A stretch of 64,000 nucleotides of DNA from Macrostomum hystrix (lineage: Eukaryota; Platyhelminthes; Macrostomidae). Both the position numbers and the translations under genes were made by a program. The stretch is taken from the NCBI GenBank assembly GCA_950097015.1, contig CATNEN010000038.1, positions 23,449,001 to 23,513,000 of the forward strand, written 5' to 3'. The notes beneath the pieces are model-generated. The model searched no databases, was not told the origin of the DNA, and saw only the letters and a program-made list of their open reading frames with translations. Below, in pieces: positions 34,976 through 47,483 of the stretch. Position 1 is the stretch's first letter. Each line of letters starts with the position of its first letter.

Positions 34976-35481
34976 ATTAGATAGGTGAGATTGGAAGGTA
35001 GGGGAGAAGATTGGTGAGAATTGAATGCAAGAGAATAGTGAAGAGAAAGTACTCATGAGATTAAAGAAATACCACAATAATGCAGGAAAGTGATTGGTGA
35101 GTGTAGTTTAAAATTATAAAGAAGTAGAAAAAAGAGTGAAAGATGTTTGAGTACTAACAAATTAACAAAAGTCAAAACTTCCGTCCTCCGACTTATCCTG
35201 CCTTATTCATATAACCGAATTAATATTTTTGCTTTCACATAACAGAAAATATGATATCGGATAGGGTCATGGAATCGCTACACCATCAGCAGTGGTTGGC
35301 CTGTCACAATGGCCTGTGTGATCGGGATTTAGGAGACAAATATAACGTAGCAGATGGATGATAGTTGATGTCTGTTAACGCCGTCACCCGCACCACTGTC
35401 TGGCAATTGTGGCATCTTGTTTTGCCCGTGGAAATAAGCGATTTGGTTTGCCTTTTTATTCTCATGTTGACTCGATATTCT
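34976..35481. other. Spacer, no feature recognised
   Basis: No gene signal. The first 60 bp look like decayed units of the preceding array. Confidence 0.4.

Positions 35482-35520
<39 letters not shown>
35482..35520. repeat. (GCA)13 trinucleotide repeat
   Basis: Thirteen uninterrupted GCA triplets. It lies in short open frames on both strands (poly-Ser, poly-Ala, poly-Cys), none of which has other coding support. Confidence 0.95.
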
Positions 35521-35521
<1 letters not shown>

Positions 35522-35999
35522 GTTGCATGTAACGAGTCAGCCCGAGTCCCGGATCGTTTTTCTGCTGAGGGCCACTGCATGTAGAGATGAATTATCGAAT
35601 CTCATAAGGCTGACGAAGCTCATTTTTGGTCTGGATAGAAGTGTCGGAAATAAAGATGCATTATCAGTTGGCCGTCATCGATTGTTAAACACCCTCTGTT
35701 CCAAAGTCCATCTTTTTGCATTCACGAATAATGTGAATATTAAGAATTGTGTACAACCTTTTTGCGTGCGAATGTTGACAAGGCTAGATAAACTAAATGT
35801 TGGCTACATTCAGTATCTTTAGTTTTCAGCTGGAAAACTGCATTACATATATAGCCATCGGTTTATCATACTCCCATCGCAAATAAAATGTCCAATCGCA
35901 TTAACTGGACGCTGCATTGTTCCCTGCGACACATTCACCTGACTCTAACACATTCTCTTCTTCACCGACCATACGGCATCTTCTGCCCTCTTATCATAT
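35521..35999. other. Spacer, no feature recognised
   Basis: The open frame at 35409-35822 on + includes the GCA run but shows no recognisable protein features. Confidence 0.35.
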
Positions 36000-36715
36000 C
36001 CTCTCTAATCTTCTACTCTCTCTCATCATCTACCCTCTCTCATCTTCTACCCTCTCTCATCTTCTACCCTCTCTCATCTTCTACCCTCTCTCATCTTCTT
36101 CCCTCTCTCATCTTCTACCCTCTCTCATCTTCTACCCTCCCTCATCTTCTACCCTCTCTCATCTTCTACCCTCTCACATATTCTTCCCTCTTTCATATTC
36201 TACCTTTCTCATATTCTACCCTTTCTCATCTTCTACCCTCTCTCATCTTCTACCCTCTCTCATCTTCTTCCCTCTCTCATCTTCTACCCTCTCTCATCTT
36301 CTACCCTCTATCATCTTCTACCCTCTCTCATCTTCTACCCTCTCTCATCTTCTACCCTCTCTCATATTCTTCCCTCTCTCATCTTCTACCCTCTCTCATC
36401 TTCTTCCCTCTCTCATCTTCACCCTCTCACATATTCTTCCCTCTCTCATATTCTACCCTTTCTCATCTTCTACCCTCTCTCATATTCTACCCTCTCTCAT
36501 CTTCTACCCTCTCTCATCTTCTATCCTCTCTCATCTTCTACCCTCTCTCATCTTCTACCCTCTCTCATATTCTACCCTCTCTCATCTTCTACCCTCTCTC
36601 ATCTTCTATCCTCTCTCATCTTCTACCCTCTCTCATCTTCTACCCTCTCTCATCTTCTACCCTCTCTCATCTTCTACCCTCTCTCATCTTCTATTCTCTA
36701 TCATCTTCTAACCTT
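36000..36715. repeat. 17-bp pyrimidine-rich minisatellite
   Basis: About 42 copies of TCTCATCTTCTACCCTC with TATTC, CTTCC and CACAT versions. The period is not a multiple of three, yet all plus frames stay open because the unit has no stop. Confidence 0.95.
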
Positions 36716-38789
36716 TCACATAATGAAGTTGTACATCTTCCCTCTAAGATCTGCGACCGTCGAATATCTTCTACTTTCTCATCTTCTACCGTGTATCACT
36801 TCACTCACAAGGTAATGTTGCATTTCTGAAGCGGTTACCCTTAACCAAATTCTTGTCAACTAGTGAAAATTTGAAACTTTGCACAGCCCTTGTTCATTGT
36901 GGTGTATTTCAGAAAACTCTACCCAATAGAGGGGACTTCTAGACAAATGAATATCCCGAACCAAACATATCCCCAGATTTCTGTGGTTGTGCTGCCCGAT
37001 GTACACAATTGTGTAGGAAGGGACGTTGCTAATGCTTAGCCTCGGGTCCGGTATGCATTACATCGCGTCATATCAGCATTATCCCCTTCCTTCCTCTTTT
37101 TTCGCACCCCCGAAACCGAAAAAGCCGGGAAACGAAACGACGCTCTCATAAATTGCTGGGCCTCCACTGGCCGACCCGCTCTTTTTGGGAGTCTGGCTGT
37201 GGGATAAAAGGGGAGGATAGATAGACTAAGCGAGAGGGTAACTGACTGCTTTGGGGACGGGTTAAACGACCTTTCGGAGGCTGCGCTGCAAATTTGGGAG
37301 GCCTGGCATGGATTAGGGAAATCGGGATTGTTCTGAGTTTTAACAGCTACAGCTAGTGGGGTGCGTGGGGGGCCAGACAACGGGAATTGATGAAGTGCTG
37401 AAAACTACCGGTGATAGATAGCAGAGAAAGGGAGACTGTGACAAAGAGAAACACCTGTTTACCATGCATTCATAATCTTTTTTATCCTGACTTGTGTTTT
37501 AAAAATGCGCCGAGCGGAAAGTAAGCTCACGCCAATTTCAACATACATAAAATAAAGTTCGACAATTTCAACGCGAAGCTGGACTGTGTTGTTTGAGGTG
37601 GATGCCCTTTGGTCCAAGGCCCGCCTCAATTCAATCCCTCCCTTCTTGTCCTCATTGGCTGGCCGGGTTTAACCCGAAAGTCCCTTTCTCGGGGTCCGGA
37701 CTGGAGCTAGTTGGGGTGGCGGGCTAATCACACCCTGCCCCAACCCTCCCCACACAATTAGTGGAGCGGGGTAGGCCAAGGCCCCCATTTTATTTAGCGC
37801 CAGAAGCCCAACCCAAATCAGGCCCCCAATCTGAGAAAAAGTCCCTTTACGACACCCCACATCCCTCTAACTTTATAAAACTAACGGTCTAATTTAGCTG
37901 ACTTTATATTATACTCGTTTAGGGCACTGAAACTTTCCTTACTGAATTAAATTTAACTGTTTACTACTTGATTTTTTGCTTAAAAGCCACTCAACTAGTG
38001 ACAATTCACGCAGCACGGACAGCGACTTCAGTTAAACAAAGCGAAGTTTGATTTTGGAATCGGCGTCGACAATTTGTTCAACTAGCACCCTCATCTGGCA
38101 AATTTTGTGTAAGTCTTATTCGACTCTGTTAAATCCCATTTTAAACAGTAGACTAACAGTAGTGAGAGTCATATGATCGCTATTGACGGATCAACATTGG
38201 GGCAGTCATATTGATTTACACTCCCCTAGTCATCGATTGCTTGCCCATTATAGTCCGGTTGGTTAATTAAATTAATCAACAGGAGAAGAATCGACAATAA
38301 ATGGATAGGATATGTTTCATTTTTGTCATTTAGACTCTACATCGCTCTCTTGGTCATTGCTTGTTTTCATTGCACGTGTGCGAGAAGACTTGGAAAAAAG
38401 GCAACTCAAACATCATGACGGAGTTGCTAGCAAAAGCATTATTGGTAATACGACACTTGAGAAAAACAAGAATGCTTGCTAGTTCTCGCTTTGAACACTT
38501 GGTCTTTACAACAAGATTTGGACATTTTTCTAAGGATTAGTTAAAGGAACTGTGTGGATTAGTTGAGGGCATAATATTAACTGAACTGAATACCGTTGGT
38601 AGTGGGCATTAACATAATCTTTGGTCCACCGCCGCTATTTCCCAAATCTTAAATAGTCAATAAATAATTAAGGCTAAGCATGCAGACTGCACTTTTATGT
38701 CCTGTCAGATAACACGCTCAACATAGGGGAAATTTTACTTTCTTTTAGTGGAGTCAAGAAGCGACAAAAGAAATTATAGTAAAAAAGCC
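36716..38789. other. Spacer, no supported gene
   Basis: About 2.07 kb. GC-richer around 37040-37400 and 37600-37870, where short minus-strand frames exist but show no known domain, good start context or splice partners. Confidence 0.35.
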
Positions 38790-40675
38790 TGTCTAGATTG
38801 AGAAGGGAAGTCTGTCTAGATTGAGTAGGGAAATCTGTCTAGATTGAGAAGGGAAATCTGTCTAGATTGAGTAGGGAAATCTGTCTAGATTGAGAAGGGA
38901 AATCTGTCTAGATTGAGTAGAGAAATCTGTCTAGATTGAGAAGGGAAATCTGTCTAGATTGAGTAGAGAAATCTGTCTAGATTGAGTAGGGAAATCTGTC
39001 TAGATTGAGAAGGGAAATCTGTCTATAATGAGAAGGGAAATCTGTCTAGATTGCGTAGGGAAATCTGTCTAGATTGAGTAGGGAAGTCTGTCTAGATTGA
39101 GTTGGAAGTCTGTCTAGATTGAGTAGGGAAATCTGTCTAGATTGAGAAGGGAAATCTGTCTAGATTGAGTAGGGAAATCTGTCTAGATTGAGAAGGGAAG
39201 TCTGTCTAGATTGAGTTGGAAGTCTGTCTAGATTGAGTAGGGAAATCTGTCTAGATTGAGAAGGGAAATCTGTCTAGATTGAGTAGGGAAATCTGTCTAG
39301 ATTGAGTAGGGAAATCTGTCTAGATTGAGTAGGGAAGTCTGTCTAGATTGAGTTGGAAGTCTGTCTAGATTGAGTAGGGAAATCTGTCTAGATTGAGAAG
39401 GGAAATCTGTCTAGATTGAGTAGGGAAATCTGTCTAGATTGAGTAGGGAAATCTGTCTAGATTGAGACGGGAAATCTGTCTAGATTGAGTAGAGAAATCT
39501 GTCTAGATTGAGTAGGGAAATCTGTCTAGATTGAGAAGGGAAATCTGTCTAGATTGAGTAGGGAAATCTGTCTAGATTGAGTAGGGAAATCTGTCTAGAT
39601 TGAGTAGGGAAATCTGTCTAGATTGAGAAGGGAAATCTGTCTAGATTGAGTAGAGAAATCTGTCTAGATTGAGAAGGGAAATCTGTCTAGATTGAGTAGA
39701 GAAATCTGTCTAGATTGAGAAGGGAAATCTGTCTAGATTGAGTAGAGAAATCTGTCTAGATTGAGTAGGGAAATCTGTCTAGATTGAGAAGGGAAATCTG
39801 TCTAGATTGAGTAGGGAAATCTGTCTAGATTGAGTAGGGAAATCTGTCTAGATTGAGTAGGGAAATCTGTCTAGATTGAGAAGGGAAATCTGTCTAGATT
39901 GAGTAGGGAAATCTGTCTAGATTGAGAAGGGAAATCTGTCTAGATTGAGAAGGGAAATCTGTCTAGATTGAGAAGGGAAATCTGTCTATATTGAGTAGGG
40001 AAATCTGTCTAGATTGAGAAGGGAAATCTGTCTAGATTGAGAAGGGAAATCTGTCTAGATTGAGATAGGAAATCTGTCTAGATTGAGTAGGGAAATCTGT
40101 CTAGATTGAGTAGGGAAATCTGTCTAGATTGAGAAGGGAAATCTGTCTAGATTGAGAAGGGAAATCTGTCTAGATTGAGTAGGGAAATCTGTCTAGATTG
40201 CGTAGGGAAATCTGTCTAGATTGAGTAGAGAAGTCTGTCTAGATTGAGTAGGGAAATCTGTCTAGATTGAGAAGGGAAATCTGTCTAGATTGAGTAGGGA
40301 AATCTGTCTAGATTGAGAAGGGAAATCTGTCTAGATTGAGAAGGGAAATCTGTCTATATTGAGTAGGGAAATCTGTCTAGATTGAGAAGGGAAATCTGTC
40401 TAGATTGAGAAGGGAAATCTGTCTAGATTGAGTAGGGAAATCTGTCTAGATTGAGAAGGGAAATCTGTCTAGATTGAGTAGGGAAATCTGTCTAGATTGA
40501 GAAGGGAAGTCTGTCTAGATTGAGTAGGGAAATCTGTCTAGATTGAGTAGGGAAATCTATCTAGATTGAGTAGGGAAATCGGTCTAGATTGAGAAGGGAA
40601 GTCTGTCTAGATTGAGTAGGGAAATCTGTCTAGATTGATAAGGGAAATCTATCTAGATTGAGAAGGGAAATCTAA
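38790..40675. repeat. 23-bp minisatellite
   Basis: About 82 copies of a 23-bp unit GGAAATCTGTCTAGATTGAG plus TAG or AAG. The TAG and AAG versions alternate irregularly. A shortened GAGTTGGAAG unit recurs at about 39100, 39210 and 39350 in similar surroundings, which suggests block duplications of about 100-150 bp. Confidence 0.95.
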
Positions 40676-41484
40676 GGACCCCTTGCTGCCTGGTTACTAA
40701 GGCGGTGTGGTATACTCAGCTAGATAGACAGGCTAGCTACTTATCCACTGGTGCGAAACGGAAGGGTGATGTGATTGTCCACATTTTTGTTGGCACCCAT
40801 TTTATTGTCTTCTTTACAATTACCTTTCCTAGTTCGTTGTTACACAATTGGCAACTCAAAATATGAGAGTGATAAAAGTCAGGTTTATTCAGGAGAAAAT
40901 ACGTTCTTTATCAAGATGGACAGTTAGCTAGCTTTTGAAATCGAAAATTAATATCGAAGAATGAACACGTTGGCGATTGTTAAAATGTTATGTCTCCGAC
41001 CAACGTGTGTGTAGAATACGTGGGACCTAGGTAGGACTGTACGGCTAATACAGAAACATATTCAATTTGTCACATCTTCTCAACTCTCGATTCGATGTTT
41101 AAAGTGTTGTGCGTGTTTAACCTAAGCAAGAGATTAGATCAATTGACTTGATTTCAGAACTTGGATAAATGAGGCTAACAAAGTAGAAGTAGAATATTGT
41201 ACCTTGGCAATCCTTCTGCCTTCTGTGAAGATGGTTTTACCATCATCTTATCTGTTTCTTGAGTTGTCCCTAATTTTTAGGGTTACGGACTTGTAGACAG
41301 ATGGCTAGCAGGCCAAATTTCAGCACAATATCATACCATTTGCAGAGGCTGTTGATCTTATTTACCCCAACCAATTACCATCACAGCTGGTTTCTGGTTT
41401 CAATGCTGAGGTCCACAAACCTTATTTACATCGTGGACTATACAGTATTAAATATAATACAATAGTCAGACTTAAAGACAGGGC
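40676..41484. other. Spacer, no feature recognised
   Basis: No coding or RNA signal seen. Confidence 0.4.
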
Positions 41485-42305
41485 AGGGGGAGATTAGACA
41501 GGGGAGAGATGAGACAGGAGAGAGATGAGACTGGGGAAAGATAAGACGGGATGAGACAGGCGAGAGAGATAAGGCAGAATAGAGATGATATAAGTGAAAT
41601 ATAAGGCTGATGAGAGAGGATGTAGGGGAGAGATGAGACGGGAGAGAAATGAGGCAGAAGAGAGAGGTGGCGGGGGAGAGATAAGACGATACAGAGATTA
41701 GATGGGAGACATGAGACAGCAGAGTCAGGGAGATGAGATGGGAGAGAGATGAGACAGTAGAGTCAGAGAGATGAGACAGTAGGGTCAGAGAGATGAGACA
41801 GTAGGGTCAGAGAGATGAGACAGTAGGGTCAGAGAGATGAGACAGTAGGGTCAGAAAGATGAGACAGTAGGGTCAGAGAGATGAGACAGTAGGGTCAGAG
41901 AGATGAGACAGTAGGGTCAGAGAGATGAGACAGTAGGGTCAGAGATGAGACAGTAGAGTCAGAGAGATGAGACAGTAGGGTCAGAGAGATGAGACAGTAG
42001 GGTCAGAGAGATGAGACAGTAGGGTCAGAGAGATGAGACAGTAGGGTCAGAGAGATGAGACAGTAGGGTCAGAGATGAGACAGTAGGGTCAGAGAGATGA
42101 GACAGTAGAGTCAGAGAGATGAGACAGTAGGGTCAGAGATGAGACAGTAGGGTCAGAGAGATGAGACAGTAGAGTCAGAGAGATGAGACAGCAGAGTCAG
42201 AGAGATGAGACAGTAGAGTCAGAGAGATGAGACAGTAGAGTCAGAGAGATGAGACAGTAGAGTCAGAGAGATGAGACAGTAGAGTCAGAGAGATGAGACA
42301 CTAGA
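41485..42305. repeat. 22-bp purine-rich minisatellite with decayed leading part
   Basis: 41485-41740 is a degenerate GGGAGAGATGAGAC-like stretch. From about 41745 a regular 22-bp unit AGAGAGATGAGACAGTAGGG plus TC repeats about 26 times, with GGGTC/GAGTC versions and some 18-bp units lacking AGAG. The GAGTC version dominates the right end. Confidence 0.94.
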
Positions 42306-45300
42306 AACAGTAGAGTGATGCCATCTTGTTTCGTTAAACCGCATAGTGAGGTGAATCAACCTTATCAATTTCTCTCATTAACGATTCTTCAGGTGTTAAG
42401 CTTCTCTACAAGCCACTCTACTATAAATTAGTTACCTATGGTGTAATGTTTACTAGTCCATTACAATATTCTTTGTTCTAAATTCTAGCCATCATTCACA
42501 GACAAACAGTATCCGAAATCTAAAGCTATGGAATCATTGACTCACCTGACAAAGGTGAATTAATAGAGTTTCAGTTTCCAGTTATAGCGGACTCTGGGAT
42601 CGGGAAAAAATAAGAGGAGGAAAGATTTTTTTAAAAAGGCCCGGCAAACCCAGCAGATGCTTCAAAGAGAGACAGCGATAGAGGCATTGCTAATGCGACC
42701 CTGTAATACAGGGCGCATCACGTGGCGGTGCATTTTAATAAGATCCCTATGCCCAGTGCCCACCCCGACCCAGGGCCATGCTTGTGTAGGATGAGAACAA
42801 GGGATCAAGGTTGCAGGGGTCGGTATATGCGAGACCTGATTATAGCATCAGGTATGTTTTTCAACACACTGAATCAGAGAGGCTTAGGTAGATCGCTTAC
42901 TAATTTTCAGAATGGCTAGATTTCTAGATAGAATAGTATAGAAATCCTGGAATTCAAAATTCAATCAGACCTTTTATATTCTCTTTTTTTCTGACACCTT
43001 ACCGTGACTCAACTGTCACTTTTCAACTGTCTAATTTTGTGGGGCCAAAGCTGAGCACATTTGAAAGAAATGCCGACATATTTGCTCTTTCTCTCTACTC
43101 GTATTTCCTCACTGGCTTGTTCTGCCTTTTGCATTCACAGCCTTAAAAGTGAGTGTGTTCCTTTTGGCTGCGAGACAGACTGCTGGAGAAATTGTCCTAA
43201 CTATTCCTCATGCAGTGCAGTGTTTTAGTCTTATATGCACACCGTTTACAAGATTTTCTCAAGGTTTTCTTAAATTCGTGTCTCTATACAGTGTGAGTCC
43301 GTGCTCAAATGGCTAGTTATCAATGCAGACTATAGATCCTGTTCTACAAAAATTAATTCCTTTAGTGCTTTTTGGGTGATTACAAAAATCCCCAGCACAC
43401 TTGCACACAGATTAAAAATCCGCTGCTGTTTAAAGGGCCATGCTTAAAATGCGAGAGTGGACCTAGAAATAATTCGCGACCTGTTACGTCAGCTCGTCAG
43501 TGTTATTTTATGTATTATAATTATTCTCGAGGTCACAAGTCGTGTTGAATCAAATAAGATAAATCAAATTAGCATCACAGGCCAGCTTCGCTACATTCAT
43601 GAAGTTAAGAGACTCAATCTAAAATATCCATATTATACTGCAGATGACTCACTCGTGATAGCTCACAGAACTGCAGATAATCAGTGTGAGCTCAATTTTT
43701 TTTCGACGAGGAATAAACAACACACACCGCTGTCTGTGTGTGTCAGATCCCTCTAATTAAAGTCGAACCTGTGTGATGCAATGCATTCCGAGCAGGCTTA
43801 AATATACGCTCGTATATCAGCCGAAAAAATGTAACTGCGAATTTCAGCTAAAAAATAGAACGTGACATGGAGCTTCTACTTTTTTCACAGGAAAAAAAGA
43901 ATTTCTTCGATGTCTGATTAAACAAAAGCGGTTATTAATTTTTGGGAAAATCTCAAATTTTGCTAATGAAGCAACTGAATTTAATAAATGACAAATAATT
44001 TTTTAACAAATCGAAGAATGACAATATTGGCAGTCTGATTTGAAACAGAAAGTCACGCGTTCCACCTTGTCTTTTTCTCTATTAAAATCCGCAGTCAGAT
44101 TAATCAATTCTTCGAAGTCGATAAAAAATAAGCCATACATAAGAAATCCATTGCCTTGCATTATAGTTTAAAGGATTAATGATTAAGATTAATTTCTAAT
44201 CAGATCAGAATTAAAATCGGGACGCATAATTTTGAAAGTAGAAAATGCTCTGCTGTTTGCAATGAGTGCTTATATAGACTCGGTTACCATCTAGATTAGC
44301 AAATAACTTTATACTATTTCTAAGCAATCCAAAATAGAATTGCACAGCTACTCAATTTTAGGCACCGCATCGGTTCTGATTGAGACTAGATGCTCATACT
44401 TAGAATATCCCTCCAGTGGCCCTACTAACCCGAAACGAAGTGCTGGACAGTTCAGAGCAATTAATCTGATTTCAACGTTAGCCCAGTCTATCTACAAGTT
44501 TCTCCCGCAAAGCTAAAGGGCATTTCGCTACTTCTCACAAGGTTCAGCATGCGATTTGAAATGATCACTTCAACACTTGCAAGAGAAATTTAGGCTTGGG
44601 ATGCCACAGTTTTGGGGATTTTAGACTTTGGGGAATGTAAATCTGTAATATGATCTGTTTTATCCCGTAAGTTTTTTAGGTTTGTAGGATTTCTGATCCC
44701 TATAAAAAAATTTGAGATTTTGGAATTTCTATAAATCTAAAAGTAAAAATCCCCTAAGGATTAAAAAATGCAAAATATCGATTCTCAATCTCAATTGAAA
44801 TCCCCGTATCTATTTCATTGCAATCTGTGAGGTCCAGAACAAAATAGGCACTGGCAGCTGATGAGATGGAATACTCGAGGTTGATACTTGTAAATGAACA
44901 GCGGCCCTTTAAAACTTTTCTCCTCTCCGTCATCCATACTCAACGGCTCTCCTTCTCTTCTCACGAGAAGAGAAGCCTCTCAGAACTATCCCGCCTTTGC
45001 CGCATCTTCGCCGCCAGCACTGCCCAGAAAAATATGCCTGGAACAGATCGAATTTCTTTCTTCCTCTGATTATCGATCTCAATGGCTATCCAGTATCCAG
45101 CCATCAGGCGGGAATCAATCCCTGCTCCATCGCCAAGCCAACGACAACTTCGGCCAAAGACAGCGAGAACAGCTTCCTCCACCCCTGTCCACATTTTCCC
45201 ATTTCCCACTCCTGCCAGGAGCCGTTACTATACCCCGACTATTGGGGACGAAAATCTGCTTGTCCATTGCGCTGCGTATATATTGCTTCCCAGGGACAAG

Positions 45301-47219
45301 CCACTTACTTGATCAGGTAAAAAGCTGGTCAATAGTTTTCTAAAATATAGCTCAAATATATCTCAAATATCTCAAACTAATAGTTAAATTTTAGAAATAA
45401 GCCGAACGGACAGTTTGAAAAGAGAAATAGGATTTTTGGGAGCTTTGCTGAACTCTGCTTTAGAATTTAATCCCTTCTGGTTGCTAGGCAAAGCACATCC
45501 GGACAATTTTTCCACCTGGTGCGTGACATCGCGGCCTGGGGAGAACCAAGGGATGGTTTGGAAGATATAACAAATCCTAAGGCATGATATGACACAGCTG
45601 CTGCTGCTGCTGCTTTGCTTGTAGTAAAGGAAAAAACCGCTTCTTTATTCCCAGCATCTTTTGCGAATCTAGAGATTCTGTTTAAATAAGACACGAGAGG
45701 ACACGAATCCGGGCTCATTGCATCGTCTCCTTATTTGTTTTCTCTAAAGACAGAGAAGTGCAAAAGCAGACAGGCAATCGGCCATTGTAGTTACCATTTT
45801 CTACCAGATTCCATTTTCACTGCTTAAATGAATGACTCTTCAAAGATTAGCTGGCCCAACCTAGTATCCGGGCGGACCTAGCAGCTGATCCGCCCTTTAA
45901 AGGTCTTCCTTTAAGGGCCCGATCCAGAGTCTGGAAAACTAGCTTTGTTCATCTAAAAGAAAAATGTCACTCAAAAAAATAATAATCTTTGCATGGCTTT
46001 GAGAAACCCCACCTGAAAGAAATGCAGTAAGATTATTTTAATTTTGATTAAAAGTTGCCAAAAAGGAAACAAAAGGCAATTAAGTTGAAGAAGCCTAGCA
46101 GATTCCGCCAGGTATGCTTAGCCACACCTGGTATTTCTTCTTCAACTTACATTTCCCTGGAGGTTGCGCAGAGTCCGCACCTTGCTACACCTATCAGGTA
46201 ATCCATCCTTGTCTCCTATAGTCGTTGGTTGCGAACAACAGTTAAGCTTATTGGAGGCTGTCAAGAAAATCCCACACAGCCTTCTTAAGAATTTCTTCCA
46301 TTTTCAGCACAAAAACCGATTGGGGCTTCAAGCCTTGTTCTCGGAATGTTCCAGACTAGACCCTAAAGAAGCAGTTGGACGGAGAAATGCTGACGGCCAA
46401 AAACCATATTGATTGTGACTTCTTGTCAGACAGATTTGGAAAGCTTAGCTAAAACATTTAGAATAACGTGAAATTTTTATCCTGAAGAACAATTTGTTGT
46501 TTTACTATCAGGATCAGGTTAGTCGTTCCCAGATATTTTTCTGGACCTTTATTATTTCGGAAAGGTTTGACTAATTGACAAATATCTGTAATACAACTCA
46601 ATGCACGAGAGTAGAAATAGCCACACAAATAGTGTTTTATTGTTTTACGATTCTAGGCTAAAACACCCACTCTGCGAAAATTTTCTAATCGCTGTGAGAA
46701 CGCTAGTTTCATGTGCTTAGCCTTTAATATAGTGTCAATTCTCAGAACGGTAAGTGACCCACTAGAGCTAGTCAAACACACACACATGCACACCTTAGTA
46801 CTACAGTGTGAGAGCGAAAGGGAGAGAGGTCAGGTAGGTGAGATAGGAACAGGAAGCTCATTGAGAGATCCTCATTTGGGATTTTGTAGCTGTGAAGTAT
46901 GTAATATATAGTACTATAGTATTTAGGAAACCTGGCAAGCTGGCTATAGGCTCTCAGAGTGAGTCCAGTAGGTAAGAGATTAATAACTCACTCATCAGGG
47001 ATCACAGAATGACAGGTCCTTTGGAAATTGGGCCATTAATTAAGAACTGAAGTCATCAGACCAGTGTCATTTCAGTTGAAAGGGAAGTGTTTAAAATTAT
47101 TATTTTTTAGATCATCAATCATAATTGATTGATTTGCGTAGGCTTTGATGGTCCAGAAAGTGATAGCCTTTGATCCAAGAAGTAATCCCATTTTAATCCC
47201 GACAGACAATCATCAAGGC
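42306..47219. other. Long spacer upstream of the protocadherin
   Basis: About 4.9 kb with no gene I can support and no large array. Short plus-strand frames at 43457-43756 and 44866-45343 lack domains or coding-like composition. The protocadherin promoter and any 5' noncoding exons should lie towards the right end, but I see no definite TATA box or initiator. Confidence 0.4.
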
Positions 47220-47483
47220 ATGCCTCCGCAGCTGCTGCTGCTGCTGTTGCTGTCAGTTCAGCCCAGCCTGCCATTGGCTGTCAGCGCATTGTCAGCTAAG
47301 AACGGCGGCTGTAGATTCGTAGTGAACGAAGAACAGGTGCCAGTTAATGCAGCCATCAGCGGCCCGAACTTGTACAGCTGCCTGGGCGGACCTGAGGGCC
47401 TGCGAGCCGAGAGCGGCGATGACCTGCAGCTGCAGTCACCTGAGTGGCCGATGGTCACTGACTCAGACAGAACTGGGAAACAG
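47220..47483 (+). CDS. Protocadherin exon 1: signal peptide and start of EC1
   Basis: 88 codons, phase-0 donor CAG|GTAAAA at 47484. The ATG at 47220 puts a leucine-rich signal peptide at the very N-terminus. An in-frame ATG at 47145 would add 25 polar residues before it, so I prefer 47220. Confidence 0.85.

Noticed and set aside
35482-35520. GCA/CAG run as a polyglutamine-coding exon
   Set aside because: No open frame around it has further coding features on either strand. Treated as a plain microsatellite.
43457-43756. 99-codon plus-strand frame with a hydrophobic stretch
   Set aside because: Starts at GTG, lies in AT-rich sequence, and has no homologue or splice structure that I recognise.
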